56,231 nucleotides of DNA from NCBI GenBank assembly GCA_029212885.1, contig JARGPC010000008.1:1-56231 (forward strand), written 5' to 3'. Positions 45,884 to 55,317 of this stretch are shown piece after piece (the first letter of the stretch is position 1; each line of letters opens with the position of its first letter). The notes under the pieces were generated by a model, which saw only the letters and a list, made by a program, of their open reading frames with translations, ran no database searches and was not told the origin of the DNA. The position numbers and the translations under genes are program-made. The stretch comes from Coxiellaceae bacterium. GTDB taxonomy: Bacteria > Pseudomonadota > Gammaproteobacteria > Coxiellales > Coxiellaceae.

Positions 45884-48250
45884 ATGTTTAAAGCGGTATA
45901 TAGTGAAACTAAATTCAAAACAATAGATTCATACAGAGTTGATGGAGACTCTGAGGTAAAGCATTCAAATCAAAGCTTTTCTATACCAGGGCTCGAAACT
46001 AAACCAAGAACAACGCCTAATAATCGTCCACAATCTGCGATACTTACCGCTCGATACCATTCGGCAGCTACACCAGTTAATGATCCGTATTGTATTGTTT
46101 CCCGTGAGGAGATAATTGATGCTTGCAAGCAACATAATAAAGAGGACACATCGCAACAAGCAAGTGAAGTCGTTGCTTATCGTCGGTATTTAAATAGTAT
46201 CGCTACCAGAGCGATAAATCGACAGCGATATGAGCGAGAACTTGCTCAAGTTACAAAAGAGATAGAGCAGGCTGAAAATAATCAAGTTGAAATTAAGCAA
46301 CAAGAAAGTAATCAACAAAAGAATGCGATTAACAAGAAAAAGGAACGTAAAAAATATTTGGCCTTAAGGGTTGCAGATATAAAATACATGGAATTGGTTC
46401 GCGAGGCTACAAAAAAATCTTCTCGTCTGACTAAAGAACAGATGCAGTTGATATATGAATTGATGAAAAAGCAGGTTGAGGAGGTAAGGTCATTCATTTC
46501 TATAGATGCCGAAGTTATTGCAGATGTTGAGATTGAGCATAAAAATAAATTAAAACAATTCATTATAGATTTTGATCTCTGGGGTTCTGGATGTTTAAAC
46601 AGTATCCCGGTAATTGATTTATATGCTGATAGCCCCAATCAGCTCGGTGAGGAGTATATTGAAGATCAATATTTATTCTTTGGTAAACGAAGTCGTATAA
46701 AGCCATGGGTGGAAGGATTTATTGTTTCAAATGTATTTCGATTAGCGTTTGTGCGCTTATTGCAGGAGTTAAACAGTTGCAATATATTTTTGCCTGGTGC
46801 TATGAATATCGCATTGCATCATATCGGTTTTGCTGTCGGTTTATTCGGTTGTGGTATTTATGGGTTCAGGCTATCACGTAATTTATATTGTGGCTTTAGA
46901 AACTGTCGTATGACAGGCTCCACTGATTATTTTTGGCGTCACAAGCATGAAATTTTGAACGATATTTTTTGGGTGTCTCGTGGTGTTATTGGTTTTGGTA
47001 TGACAACAGGTTTGTATTTAGCGGCTGCATCAGCGGTTTTAGGTCCAGGCGGTATTATTTTATCTGCAGCGCTTTATGCTTTTGATTTATTTAATGTTAC
47101 GTGGCAATACTATTCAGAAATCAGGGAAATAGACACCACACTTTCGACTATAGGGCAAGAGTTAAGGGATTATCGATTAGCAAGAAATGTATGTCATGAT
47201 AAAATGCTTACCGATTCATTACTGTATGATGCGTTTAAAACAACGGCAAATAATCTCAATAAAGCGCATTATATGACCTTAAGAGAGTTTATTAATGACA
47301 CTGATATCATGTCGAAATTTCTCAGAGCTATTGCTACAGGAAGGGCGATAGTTTCCGAGGAAAATGTAAAGCTAACGCAAGTGATGCTGAATGGTAAAAT
47401 GATGAATTTGACTGATGACCAAGTAACTTTAGTTCGGTCTTTTAATTTTTATCGACAGCAAGTGATTTATAAGAAATCACGTTTAGATAGGCTGCCGGCT
47501 AGAAAAAGATTTTTGCACGTACAAGGAAGGATTAGAATGGGTGCTGCTTCTGGTTATTCAGCAACCATTTCAGTGATTGCGATTGCATTGACTGTGCTGG
47601 CTACTCCTGTTGCTCCCGTTGCACCTCTGGTTATCGCATCAACATTTATGTTGGCAGTATGTGCTACGGAATTTTACATCAAGCGTGTATATTTACCGCG
47701 TAAGGAAGTTGAGCTTGCTTACAACCCAGCGGATTTACTGCACGATAAATTATTGGGTCACGTCACACTTCAATTGCAGCGCTTGAAAGAGAATAAACGC
47801 AGTGGTAACACTTATGATAGGCGACGAACAGCGGAAAAAGTTAGATTGTATAAAAAGGCGCGCGAAGCGTTGGCAGTATGGCAAGTTGAAGGGCGGCGTC
47901 AATATGGTCAATTGCCACAATTGATTGGGCAGGTGATTCAGGCTAGCATGATGGAGCGAAAAACCAAAGGTGAGCCTAGCAGTGCGAAGCACTTACGTAA
48001 GTTGTTATCGCCTTTTGCTAAAGCTGAGTGGAATACTGAGTGGAAAGGTATTTCTAATAGCGACGTTCGCAGCTGTATACATAGATGTCTTGAGGCTATG
48101 CAGCCACTGCAACTGGGTTGGAAGAAGCGTTGTCAAAAATTATCGTGCAGTCTGTTTAGCTATAAGTTGGGTGAGGCTAGGACGCTAAATACAGTCAAAG
48201 CTAATACTATTGTTTGTGCTCGCTTCCACCATACAGCTGTGGTGTGTTAG
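45884..48250 (+). CDS. unknown 788-residue membrane protein with coiled coil
   Basis: No family is recognised. The N-terminus (1-110) is polar without a signal peptide. Residues about 112-205 are Lys/Glu/Gln-rich and likely coiled coil. Hydrophobic segments occur at about 303-328, 365-405 and 552-600, the last two long enough for helical hairpins (GFGMTTGLYLAAASAVLGPGGIILSAALYAF; TISVIAIALTVLATPVAPVAPLVIASTFML). The C-terminal third is basic and helical. A good GAGG ribosome site precedes the ATG. Large coiled-coil proteins with late paired hydrophobic segments and no signal peptide resemble membrane-targeted effectors of intracellular bacteria, but that role is only a guess. Confidence 0.75.
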   Translation: MFKAVYSETKFKTIDSYRVDGDSEVKHSNQSFSIPGLETKPRTTPNNRPQSAILTARYHSAATPVNDPYCIVSREEIIDACKQHNKEDTSQQASEVVAYRRYLNSIATRAINRQRYERELAQVTKEIEQAENNQVEIKQQESNQQKNAINKKKERKKYLALRVADIKYMELVREATKKSSRLTKEQMQLIYELMKKQVEEVRSFISIDAEVIADVEIEHKNKLKQFIIDFDLWGSGCLNSIPVIDLYADSPNQLGEEYIEDQYLFFGKRSRIKPWVEGFIVSNVFRLAFVRLLQELNSCNIFLPGAMNIALHHIGFAVGLFGCGIYGFRLSRNLYCGFRNCRMTGSTDYFWRHKHEILNDIFWVSRGVIGFGMTTGLYLAAASAVLGPGGIILSAALYAFDLFNVTWQYYSEIREIDTTLSTIGQELRDYRLARNVCHDKMLTDSLLYDAFKTTANNLNKAHYMTLREFINDTDIMSKFLRAIATGRAIVSEENVKLTQVMLNGKMMNLTDDQVTLVRSFNFYRQQVIYKKSRLDRLPARKRFLHVQGRIRMGAASGYSATISVIAIALTVLATPVAPVAPLVIASTFMLAVCATEFYIKRVYLPRKEVELAYNPADLLHDKLLGHVTLQLQRLKENKRSGNTYDRRRTAEKVRLYKKAREALAVWQVEGRRQYGQLPQLIGQVIQASMMERKTKGEPSSAKHLRKLLSPFAKAEWNTEWKGISNSDVRSCIHRCLEAMQPLQLGWKKRCQKLSCSLFSYKLGEARTLNTVKANTIVCARFHHTAVVC

Positions 48251-48418
48251 GTATATTGCCAGGATATCGTACGTGTTATTTTAAAATCCAGCAGGTGGTT
48301 ACAGTTTGCGCAGAGATATATGTTTTTATTTGATTTTTCATTGGGTTACCGGTATAACTAATTCTAGCCTGACAGGAGTTGGGCAGTTTGTTTGTTTTAT
48401 GATGGGAAGGGACGATAA

Positions 48419-48607
48419 ATGAGCAAAACAGATAAGGACTATCTGAACCAAATCACAGAAGATGATGCGGAAGTGATTGAGGCTAGTGATGATGCCGATG
48501 AAAAAAAATCGCCTGACAAAGCCAAAGCACGACTGGAGACGCGCCGTCGTTTAGAGGATGTGTTGGAAGCCAAGCGCTTATATGCTGAGTTAGACGATTA
48601 CGCATAA
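48419..48607 (+). CDS. PA3496-family small protein
   Basis: The 62-residue acidic/charged protein ends ARLETRRRLEDVLEAKRLYAELDDYA, the conserved part of a small family found across gammaproteobacteria (PA3496 type, suggested to be tied to envelope integrity). AAGGGACG precedes the ATG. It lies 20 bases before the LD-carboxypeptidase gene, possibly one transcript. The 168 bases upstream hold no gene. Confidence 0.8.
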   Translation: MSKTDKDYLNQITEDDAEVIEASDDADEKKSPDKAKARLETRRRLEDVLEAKRLYAELDDYA

Positions 48608-48627
48608 AAACTAAGCGGGAATCGCTG

Positions 48628-49548
48628 GTGGCAACACAACGTAAAACAATTGGTTTAGTCGTTACCGGTTCATGCAATGACCGTGAATCCGCTACTGAGG
48701 TGATTAATCATCTTCAATCGGTTTGGCGTTGCGATGTGGTAGCAGATCTTGATTACTTAACCATCCCCATTTCACCGGAGCTACGTGCGCAGCGTTTATT
48801 GGCCGTGATGCAAGATGATACGGTTGATTTTATATGGGTGATGCGAGGTGGTGAAGGCTCGGCGGATATGATTCCGTATTTGCATCAGCAAGCTGATCTT
48901 ATTGCAACGATTAACCCAAAGCCATTGATGGGGTTAAGTGATGCCACGGCCGTATTAATCTATTTACAACAGCAATATCAATGGCCAACCACCTATGGCA
49001 TTGGTGCGTCGTTGTTATCGAAGCTTGATCAATTTGACAGTGACAGTATTGACGTAGTACGGCGTTTTATTGTCGAAGATAACACAAATATAGCGTTAGA
49101 TGATTTGCAGCCATTTAATAAACACGCTCTAGAGCAGCAAACTATTGAGGCAGAATTGTGTGTTGGTAATATGAGCTTGCTAGCGATAAGTATTGCTGAC
49201 CTCTGGCAATTTGATGCGCGTAATAAAATTTTAATTGTGGAAGATTGGAATGAGCGTGGATATATTATCGATCGCACATTAAAATACTTTCAGCGCATTG
49301 GTCAATTCGACGGCGTAAAGGCGTTAATTTTTGGTGATTTTTCAGCGGCGCCGTTTAGTGAGGATCGCGTTGAGCAAGAGCATCAGCAAGCGTATTTAAA
49401 TAAAGTGTTAAAACGTTTTGCTGAGTGTTGTGACTTTCCGGTGTTGTCGACGCGTTATGTGGGGCATGGTTACCACCAAACTCCCATGCCGATGGGCGTT
49501 CCTGTAGCATTGCACTGCGGCCTTAAGCCGCAGTTACGAATTTCTTAG
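48628..49548 (+). CDS. LD-carboxypeptidase (peptidase S66)
   Basis: The 306-residue protein matches the S66 family (LdcA, MccF), which cut L,D bonds in peptidoglycan tetrapeptides or inactivate peptide-nucleotide antibiotics. The nucleophile is Ser104 in GLSDAT. The Glu is in ILIVEDWNE and the His in GHGYHQTPMPMGVP near the C-terminus. RGGEGSADMIPYL is also conserved. No signal peptide is seen, fitting cytoplasmic recycling. The start is GTG. LdcA is the likely role, but MccF-type immunity cannot be excluded. Confidence 0.88.
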   Translation: MATQRKTIGLVVTGSCNDRESATEVINHLQSVWRCDVVADLDYLTIPISPELRAQRLLAVMQDDTVDFIWVMRGGEGSADMIPYLHQQADLIATINPKPLMGLSDATAVLIYLQQQYQWPTTYGIGASLLSKLDQFDSDSIDVVRRFIVEDNTNIALDDLQPFNKHALEQQTIEAELCVGNMSLLAISIADLWQFDARNKILIVEDWNERGYIIDRTLKYFQRIGQFDGVKALIFGDFSAAPFSEDRVEQEHQQAYLNKVLKRFAECCDFPVLSTRYVGHGYHQTPMPMGVPVALHCGLKPQLRIS

Positions 49549-49550
49549 GC

Positions 49551-49988
49551 TTAGTCCAGTATTCTTTCCTGCATGTTCACTTCTTTTATTAAATTGCTAT
49601 CAGCTGCAAACATGAAATCATCAACAAACTGTCCGTTATGGTTTTGATTTTGAAAATCTTGCCAGTGGAACTGAATGCTTGCGCTGAGTTGGTTGGGTTT
49701 TGATGGGTTAGCGTAGATGCCATTTATAGTAACGTCACCATGTTGAATTTTGCTAAAGAAGGCAGGGAAAAAAGCAGACGGTGAAATAAAGCCATTGCTA
49801 TCGGTATAGAGTTTGGCATCTGCAGTGAATAAAGGCAGCATTTCACTGGTGTTAGCATGTGCTAAGGCACTCATATAGTTTTTGACGGCTTGAGTGCGTT
49901 GCTGTTGGTCACTTGCTGACATAGCAAACGCAGAGTGTAAAGTCAGTGTGGTTAGTGCAAGAGCGATGATTTTTTTGAATTGTTGCAT
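49551..49988 (-). CDS. secreted NTF2/SnoaL-like small protein
   Basis: I start at ATG 49988 (MQQFKKIIALALTTLTLHSAFA), which gives a clean signal peptide and a 145-residue exported protein. The mature part has the feel of an NTF2-like cone fold (NYMSALAHANTSEMLPLFTADAKLYTDSNGFISPSAFFPAFFSKI). Such proteins bind small ligands or act as isomerases. Its start is one base past the hydrolase stop, so the two are co-translated. It is convergent with the carboxypeptidase, 2 bases apart. Confidence 0.75.
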   Translation of the reverse strand: MQQFKKIIALALTTLTLHSAFAMSASDQQQRTQAVKNYMSALAHANTSEMLPLFTADAKLYTDSNGFISPSAFFPAFFSKIQHGDVTINGIYANPSKPNQLSASIQFHWQDFQNQNHNGQFVDDFMFAADSNLIKEVNMQERILD

Positions 49989-49989
49989 T

Positions 49990-51000
49990 TTATTTTCCGT
50001 TGGTTGGTTGTAGAAACATAGATAATGTGTGATTAAAGTTGGCCGGGTCTTCAAGGTGAGAAATATGACCGACACCGATAACTTCTTGGCTTTGTACGTT
50101 AGGAATTTGTTTAGTCGCTTTATTTACCCAGTGTTTTGTGTTTTCCATTGTTTGTTGTGCTGATGGTGTTGCAAATGCTTTTCCAGGAACAACGTGATCC
50201 TCAGAGCCGAATAATATAAAAGTTGGCACCTTAATTTTTGATAGTTCATATACAACAGGCTGTTGATAGATCATTTCATAAATTAATGCATGAACCCGTG
50301 CCAATTTTGCATAGTTTGGGTTAAGTGATTGGCGGTAGTCGAGTAGTGCGTATTTTTTATAGCTGGGTTTCCAGTGGGCGTAGAGTGCTTTGTGTTGATT
50401 TTCGATTGATTTCCAATTACTGGCTGAAAGCAGCGAAAACATTTCATCTGCCGATTTGTAGGGGATGTTTAAGCGATAATCTTGCAGGCCTAGTGGATCT
50501 TCTAGAAATAATTTTTTGACACTGTTGGGGTACATTAAAGTAAAGCGTATTGCCAGCATGCCGCCCATCGAGTGCCCTACGATATTTGCACGTTTTATAC
50601 CGAGCTGATTGAGTAAGTCTTTTGTATTTTTTGATAGTTGAAAAAAACTGTAGCTTGAGTGTGCTTTTGTTGATTTACCAAAGCCGATTTGATCTGGCAC
50701 GATCACGCGGTAACCTTGCTGACTTAAAAAGGCGATGGTGTTTTGCCAGTAGGCGCCAATGGCTAAGCCGCCGTGCAATAAGACAACTACACCTTTATTG
50801 GTATCACTGGTTGGTTGAACATCCATATAGGCCATTTTGGCTGGCTGGCCTTCAAGGTTAAGCCGGAAATAATGCACCGGGTAGGGGTAGTGATAGCCTT
50901 CTAAATTAAGGCCAAGTGGTGTTTTAGGTAGGTTGGCGTTTGCAGAGATAGTCATAATAGTCAGGCATAATGCGAGTATTAGTTTTTTAACAGTTAACAT
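49990..51000 (-). CDS. secreted alpha/beta hydrolase
   Basis: The start at ATG 51000 follows GGGAG; an ATG at 51015 overlaps that ribosome site. The 336-residue protein has a signal peptide ending near SANA, the oxyanion HGG (about 76-78), the nucleophile elbow GHSMGG with Ser144, the acid in FGSEDHVVPG and the His in GVGHISHLEDP. It is a complete hydrolase of the esterase/lipase/haloalkane type, acting in the periplasm or outside. The substrate is unknown. It pairs with the NTF2-like gene and is divergent from a LysR regulator that may control it. Confidence 0.87.
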   Translation of the reverse strand: MLTVKKLILALCLTIMTISANANLPKTPLGLNLEGYHYPYPVHYFRLNLEGQPAKMAYMDVQPTSDTNKGVVVLLHGGLAIGAYWQNTIAFLSQQGYRVIVPDQIGFGKSTKAHSSYSFFQLSKNTKDLLNQLGIKRANIVGHSMGGMLAIRFTLMYPNSVKKLFLEDPLGLQDYRLNIPYKSADEMFSLLSASNWKSIENQHKALYAHWKPSYKKYALLDYRQSLNPNYAKLARVHALIYEMIYQQPVVYELSKIKVPTFILFGSEDHVVPGKAFATPSAQQTMENTKHWVNKATKQIPNVQSQEVIGVGHISHLEDPANFNHTLSMFLQPTNGK

Positions 51001-51093
51001 CAATTGAGCTCCCATATAAATTTAAACAGAGTTTACAAGCTGCTTAGATATATGTAAAATATATATACACTATAGTTACCATAGGTTGAAACT

Positions 51094-51942
51094 ATGCTTC
51101 CATCCTCGGCAGATTTGGTTTATTTTCTTGAAGTTGCGAAGATGGCTAACCTCACGCGAGCAGCAAATCGACTTGGGATTAGTCAGCCTTCATTGAGTTT
51201 GGCGATGCAGCGATTGGAAAAAAGTATCGGAACAGAATTATTAATTCGCCACCAGCATGGTGTTAAGCTAACTCAGGGTGGTAAGCAATTATTAATCTAT
51301 GCGCGTGGTTTATTACAGAATTGGGATAATTGTAAGTCGCAAGCATTAGCGTCTCAGCACAGTGTTCAGGGTTATTATAGTTTGGGTTGTCATGCGACGA
51401 TTGCGATCCATACGGTTTCTGAATTTTTACCACAGTTACTTGCTGAGCATCCACAGTTAGAGATTCAGCTTAAGCATGACAACTCACAAAAAATTATTGA
51501 GCAAGTTATCTCGCTGGCGATTGATTTTGGCATTGTTACTAACCCTATAAAACACCCTAATCTAGTGATTCATCCCTTGTGTACAGATGAGTTTACTTTT
51601 TGGCAGTGTTCTCCCGGTGGGAAAATAAATAAAGATATTATATTGGCGGATTTAAGTTTGCCGCAATCACGATCATTGTTGAAAGCAGCAAAAAATAAAA
51701 TCCCTTATAAGCGTGTGATCAATATGAATAGCCTAGAAGCGATTAGTGTGCTTGCAGCAAAAGGTTGTGGCATAGGCTTATTACCAGCACGCTTTGCGGC
51801 ATCTGTTTTTTCGCAAAAACTAAAAAAACTACCAAAAGCACCGAGCTATCAGGATAAAATTTGCTTAGTCTATCGTGATGAAAACAGTCAGTTGTATGCA
51901 TTCAAGTATATTATCGATACGATTAAAGCAGTTTTTCATTAG
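51094..51942 (+). CDS. LysR-family transcriptional regulator
   Basis: The 282-residue protein has the N-terminal winged helix (FLEVAKMANLTRAANRLGISQPSLSLAMQRLEKSIGTELLIR) and a periplasmic-binding-like effector domain. It is divergent from the hydrolase pair across 93 bases containing an AT-rich palindromic stretch (ATATATGTAAAATATATATA near 51048). LysR proteins usually regulate the adjacent divergent gene, so the hydrolase is the likely target. The inducer cannot be predicted. Confidence 0.9.
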   Translation: MLPSSADLVYFLEVAKMANLTRAANRLGISQPSLSLAMQRLEKSIGTELLIRHQHGVKLTQGGKQLLIYARGLLQNWDNCKSQALASQHSVQGYYSLGCHATIAIHTVSEFLPQLLAEHPQLEIQLKHDNSQKIIEQVISLAIDFGIVTNPIKHPNLVIHPLCTDEFTFWQCSPGGKINKDIILADLSLPQSRSLLKAAKNKIPYKRVINMNSLEAISVLAAKGCGIGLLPARFAASVFSQKLKKLPKAPSYQDKICLVYRDENSQLYAFKYIIDTIKAVFH

Positions 51943-52119
51943 TTCTGTTGTGCTTTATAAGTGTATAGAGCCTCTCCCAGGCGTTATCATTTTTTTTACT
52001 ACCTTATGATTTGGGTATGAGTTTTTTTAGTTTTGGAGGCGCTGGTGCTAATGTAATTTTTCCTTAAGCTTATTAGTGTATATTTGCCGCATAAATTAAT
52101 AAAGCCATGATAATTCGAT

Positions 52120-53319
52120 ATGACAAGGTCAAGTAGAGATAAGGCAGCAAAAGGGTTAATAATAACAGGAGCGGGGGCGGGGGCGAGAGCGAGAGCAGCG
52201 GAGCCAGCAGAAACTCATCGCATGAAAACTTTTTGCGGCCCCACTAAAATATGCGTAAAAACTCGATTAGAAGCCGAGATATTAGAGGCTCATCATCGAG
52301 GTATTAGTGCAACTTTGGTTGATCGTGGCGTCAGGGATGCTCCTTCGCTGATGCGTGCAACAAAAGTATATGGAGTATTAAGTGCAGGTGAATCAATAAA
52401 CTTAAATGAAATGGTTGAAATCACCGCGGATGTTCTAGCAAGAGCTAGGAAAAGAAAGTTGCCACCTGTCATATTTGAACCAAAAGAATTAGTGATTGTT
52501 GCAAGGTGGTTACCAAAAGATGTTGAGGTCGCTTCTACAGGATCAAATGCTACTGTATTTGATGGTGGCCTTGGAGTTTTAGCTGTAGACCCAGCGGTTG
52601 ATGTAATTGACATTCCTAAGATGAATGCTTTGAGTCTATCACCAGCTTACTTAAAATCATTTGGAGCCACGCTTATACCTATTGATCAAACGGTTTGTAT
52701 GGCGGGGAATTCACACGAGGATCTGCAAACACTATATGCTACAGAGTATACTTGGAAAGCAGGTTATGTAGATAAATTCGTCATGGATCCTACAGAGGGC
52801 GGTGGCGTTTTTGTAGAAACACATCCCTTTGAGCATTTCTTTGCGCCATTAGGTGAGGATTCTTGCGGAGGATTAATATTAGGGAAGATGGCGCGTGATG
52901 GAAGCGACCGAGTAACTTTAATCTCTGTAGAAATTCCTTTGGGTTTTAGTTTAAGGCTAGATGCGGATGCGATTCACGGAGATTCATTCTTTGTTGGTAG
53001 GTATTTAATCACACTGACAGAAACTGAGCTGGCAGACAGCGTGATACTCAAGCGAGATAATGCAGTACGCACTATTCAGCCTATAAAGCAGACCTGCGTG
53101 TATACACGACTGGGTAAGCTGAACTATACTGAAAGGCTGCTAAGTAAGGCAATCACATGTAAATTAGTTGATGATTTCAAAAGAGCGACATGTCATATTC
53201 CATTAGGTTTTTTTCGTGCATTGCCGAGAAATGTATTACCGGATGTGCGTGCTGTATCGCCAGAAGCACAAAGTGCATATGATGAGTGTTATGGGATCGT
53301 GGTGTCACCTAAAAAATAG
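52120..53319 (+). CDS. unknown 399-residue protein with cupin-like C-terminal part
   Basis: The family is not recognised. Residues 1-33 are low complexity (GAGAGARARAAEPA), encoded by GGGGGC and GAGAGC tandem units. Another start at ATG 52222 (MKTFCGPTK) would remove this part; neither start has a clear ribosome site. The second half has THPFEHFFAPLGEDSCGG and VEIPLGFSLRLDADAIHGDSFFVGRYLITLT, which reads like a cupin barrel with metal-binding histidines. The C-terminus is short and basic. It could be a metal-dependent enzyme or an effector. Confidence 0.7.
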   Translation: MTRSSRDKAAKGLIITGAGAGARARAAEPAETHRMKTFCGPTKICVKTRLEAEILEAHHRGISATLVDRGVRDAPSLMRATKVYGVLSAGESINLNEMVEITADVLARARKRKLPPVIFEPKELVIVARWLPKDVEVASTGSNATVFDGGLGVLAVDPAVDVIDIPKMNALSLSPAYLKSFGATLIPIDQTVCMAGNSHEDLQTLYATEYTWKAGYVDKFVMDPTEGGGVFVETHPFEHFFAPLGEDSCGGLILGKMARDGSDRVTLISVEIPLGFSLRLDADAIHGDSFFVGRYLITLTETELADSVILKRDNAVRTIQPIKQTCVYTRLGKLNYTERLLSKAITCKLVDDFKRATCHIPLGFFRALPRNVLPDVRAVSPEAQSAYDECYGIVVSPKK

Positions 53320-53374
53320 AGGCCTGTCACATCTAGCATGCTTTGTGGCTGCTTTTGGGTGTGTGTTAACGCGG

Positions 53375-54145
53375 CTAAAAGCTTTCTTCGTCGCGTTTTG
53401 TCAACACTTCGACGCCATCATCAGTCACTAATAGGGTATGTTCCCATTGGGCGGAGAGTTTGCGATCTTTGGTGACTACAGTCCAGTCATCACCGAGCAG
53501 CTTCACGTGACGTTTACCAGCATTAATCATTGGTTCGATGGTGAAGGTCATGCCTGAGGTGAGCACTAAGCCGGTACCTGCTTTGCCGTAATGTAACACT
53601 TGCGGATCTTCATGAAACACACGGCCGATACCATGGCCACAATATTCGCGTACTACTGAAAAGCGTTGGCTTTCAGCAATTTCTTGTATTAAAGCGCCGA
53701 TATCACCTAAGCGGCAGCCAGGCTTCACCAATGCGATGGCTTTATATAGGCACTCTTGAGTTACGCTGACTAAGCGTTTGGCTAAAATCGATGGCTTGTT
53801 GCCAACAAAATACATCTTGCTGGTATCGCCGTGGTAGCCATCCTTGATAACGGTAACGTCGATGTTGATAATATCGCCATCTTTTAGCACTTTATCGCCG
53901 GGTATGCCGTGGCATACGACGTGGTTAACCGAGGTGCAGACTGATTTTGGAAAGCCATTATAATTCAATGGTGCAGGGATAGCCTGTTGCTCATTAACGA
54001 TATAGTCGTGGCAGATTTGGTTTATCTCATCGGTGGTGACGCCTGGTTTGACGTGTTCGCCAATCATAGTAAGTACTTCACCGGCCAATCGGCCTGCAGT
54101 ACGCATTTTTTCAATTTCGTGTGCCGTTTTAATGGAAACAGTCAT
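53375..54145 (-). CDS. map: methionine aminopeptidase, type I
   Basis: Map removes the initiator methionine from new proteins. The start at ATG 54145 (MTVSIKTAHEIEKMRTAGRLAGEVL) follows AAGGG and gives 256 residues, close to the family norm; the longer upstream frame is not needed. Metal ligands are visible: two Asp in NIDVTVIKDGYHGDTSK, His in EYCGHGIGR, Glu in FTIEPM and Glu in SAQWEHTLLV. It is divergent from rpsB, the classic arrangement. Confidence 0.96.
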   Translation of the reverse strand: MTVSIKTAHEIEKMRTAGRLAGEVLTMIGEHVKPGVTTDEINQICHDYIVNEQQAIPAPLNYNGFPKSVCTSVNHVVCHGIPGDKVLKDGDIINIDVTVIKDGYHGDTSKMYFVGNKPSILAKRLVSVTQECLYKAIALVKPGCRLGDIGALIQEIAESQRFSVVREYCGHGIGRVFHEDPQVLHYGKAGTGLVLTSGMTFTIEPMINAGKRHVKLLGDDWTVVTKDRKLSAQWEHTLLVTDDGVEVLTKRDEESF

Positions 54146-54260
54146 GTATACCCTTATCTCTGTTGTGTGAACTTGTTGTTCAGAGGGCATTATGGTATAA
54201 AGCTTGGGCTTATTTCGCAAGAAATAATCATTAACTTTAAATTATCACACCTAATCGTCA

Positions 54261-54302
54261 CGTGACACGGGTGCTCATACCGAAAAAGTGAGTTGTGTCA
54301 TG
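54261..54302 (+). promoter_or_regulatory. structured leader of rpsB
   Basis: CGTGACAC (54261-54268) can pair with GTGTCATG (54295-54302, one G-U), enclosing CTCA/TGAG (54274-54277 with 54289-54292). It lies 34 bases before the rpsB start. The rpsB-tsf operon is known to be autoregulated by S2 through its leader in gammaproteobacteria, so this hairpin may be that site. I have not matched it to the known consensus. Confidence 0.4.
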
Positions 54303-54336
54303 CGGATAGGTGGAAGTATAACCCGGAGAAACATAG

Positions 54337-55317
54337 ATGAAAGCTGTTACTATGCGTCAAATGCTTGAAGCTGGCGTACATTTTGGTCATCAGACCCGTT
54401 ATTGGAATCCACAGATGGCACCTTATATTTATGGTGTTCGTCATAAGATCCACATCATCAACTTAGAAGAATCATTGCCGCGCTTTAACGATGTGTTGAA
54501 GTTGTTCGGTAAAATTGCTGCTAATCGCGGTAAAGTGTTATTCGTAGGTACCAAATATTCAGCGCGTGATATCGTGCGTGATGAGGCGACTCGTTGTGGT
54601 ATGCCTTATGTTAACTACCGTTGGTTAGGTGGTATGTTGACTAACTACAAGACTATTCGTCAGTCAATTAAGCGTTTACGTGAATTAGAAAGTTTTGTTG
54701 GTAGCGATAAGGCCGCTAACATGACTAAGAAAGAATTATTAAACATGGCGCGTGAAAAAACCAAATTAGAGAACTGCTTGGGTGGTATTAAAAGCATGGG
54801 TGGTTTACCTGATGCGATTTTTGTTATCGATACAGGCCATGAAAACATTGCTGTTGCTGAAGCGAAGCGTTTAGGTATTCCTGTTGTTGGTATCGTTGAT
54901 ACAAACACTAACCCTAAAGGCATTGATTACATGGTGCCTGGTAATGACGATGCGATTCGTTCGATCCGTTTATACTGCAAATCTGTGGCTGATGTGATTA
55001 TTGAAGGCCGCGGTATTGTTGAGTTGGAAATGGCTAAAGAGCGTGAAGCAAAAGCTAAAATTGCTGCTAAAAAAGCAGAAGATGCTAAAAAGAAAGAGCC
55101 TAAAGTAACGACTAAAGCAGAAGCTGTTAAAGCAGAAGCGGTTGCTAAGCCTAAGGCAGAGAAAAAAGACGCTGAAGTGAAAGCTGAAAAAGCAGAGGTA
55201 GCTGCAAAGACAGTTGAAGCTGCTAAGGCTTCAGATGAAAAAGAAGCAACAGAAGCTAAGCCAAAAAGCAAACGTGTAGTGAAAAAGAAAACTGATAATG
55301 TGGAGAAGTCTGAATGA
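54337..55317 (+). CDS. rpsB: 30S ribosomal protein S2 with long C-terminal extension
   Basis: Residues 1 to about 235 are a normal S2, with [42 protein letters not shown], and [37 protein letters not shown]2 joins the 30S subunit late and binds S1. The chain is 326 residues, against about 241 in E. coli. The extra 85 or so are Lys/Ala/Glu-rich ([19 protein letters not shown] and similar) and probably disordered or helical. GGAG precedes the ATG. Confidence 0.97.
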   Translation: MKAVTMRQMLEAGVHFGHQTRYWNPQMAPYIYGVRHKIHIINLEESLPRFNDVLKLFGKIAANRGKVLFVGTKYSARDIVRDEATRCGMPYVNYRWLGGMLTNYKTIRQSIKRLRELESFVGSDKAANMTKKELLNMAREKTKLENCLGGIKSMGGLPDAIFVIDTGHENIAVAEAKRLGIPVVGIVDTNTNPKGIDYMVPGNDDAIRSIRLYCKSVADVIIEGRGIVELEMAKEREAKAKIAAKKAEDAKKKEPKVTTKAEAVKAEAVAKPKAEKKDAEVKAEKAEVAAKTVEAAKASDEKEATEAKPKSKRVVKKKTDNVEKSE

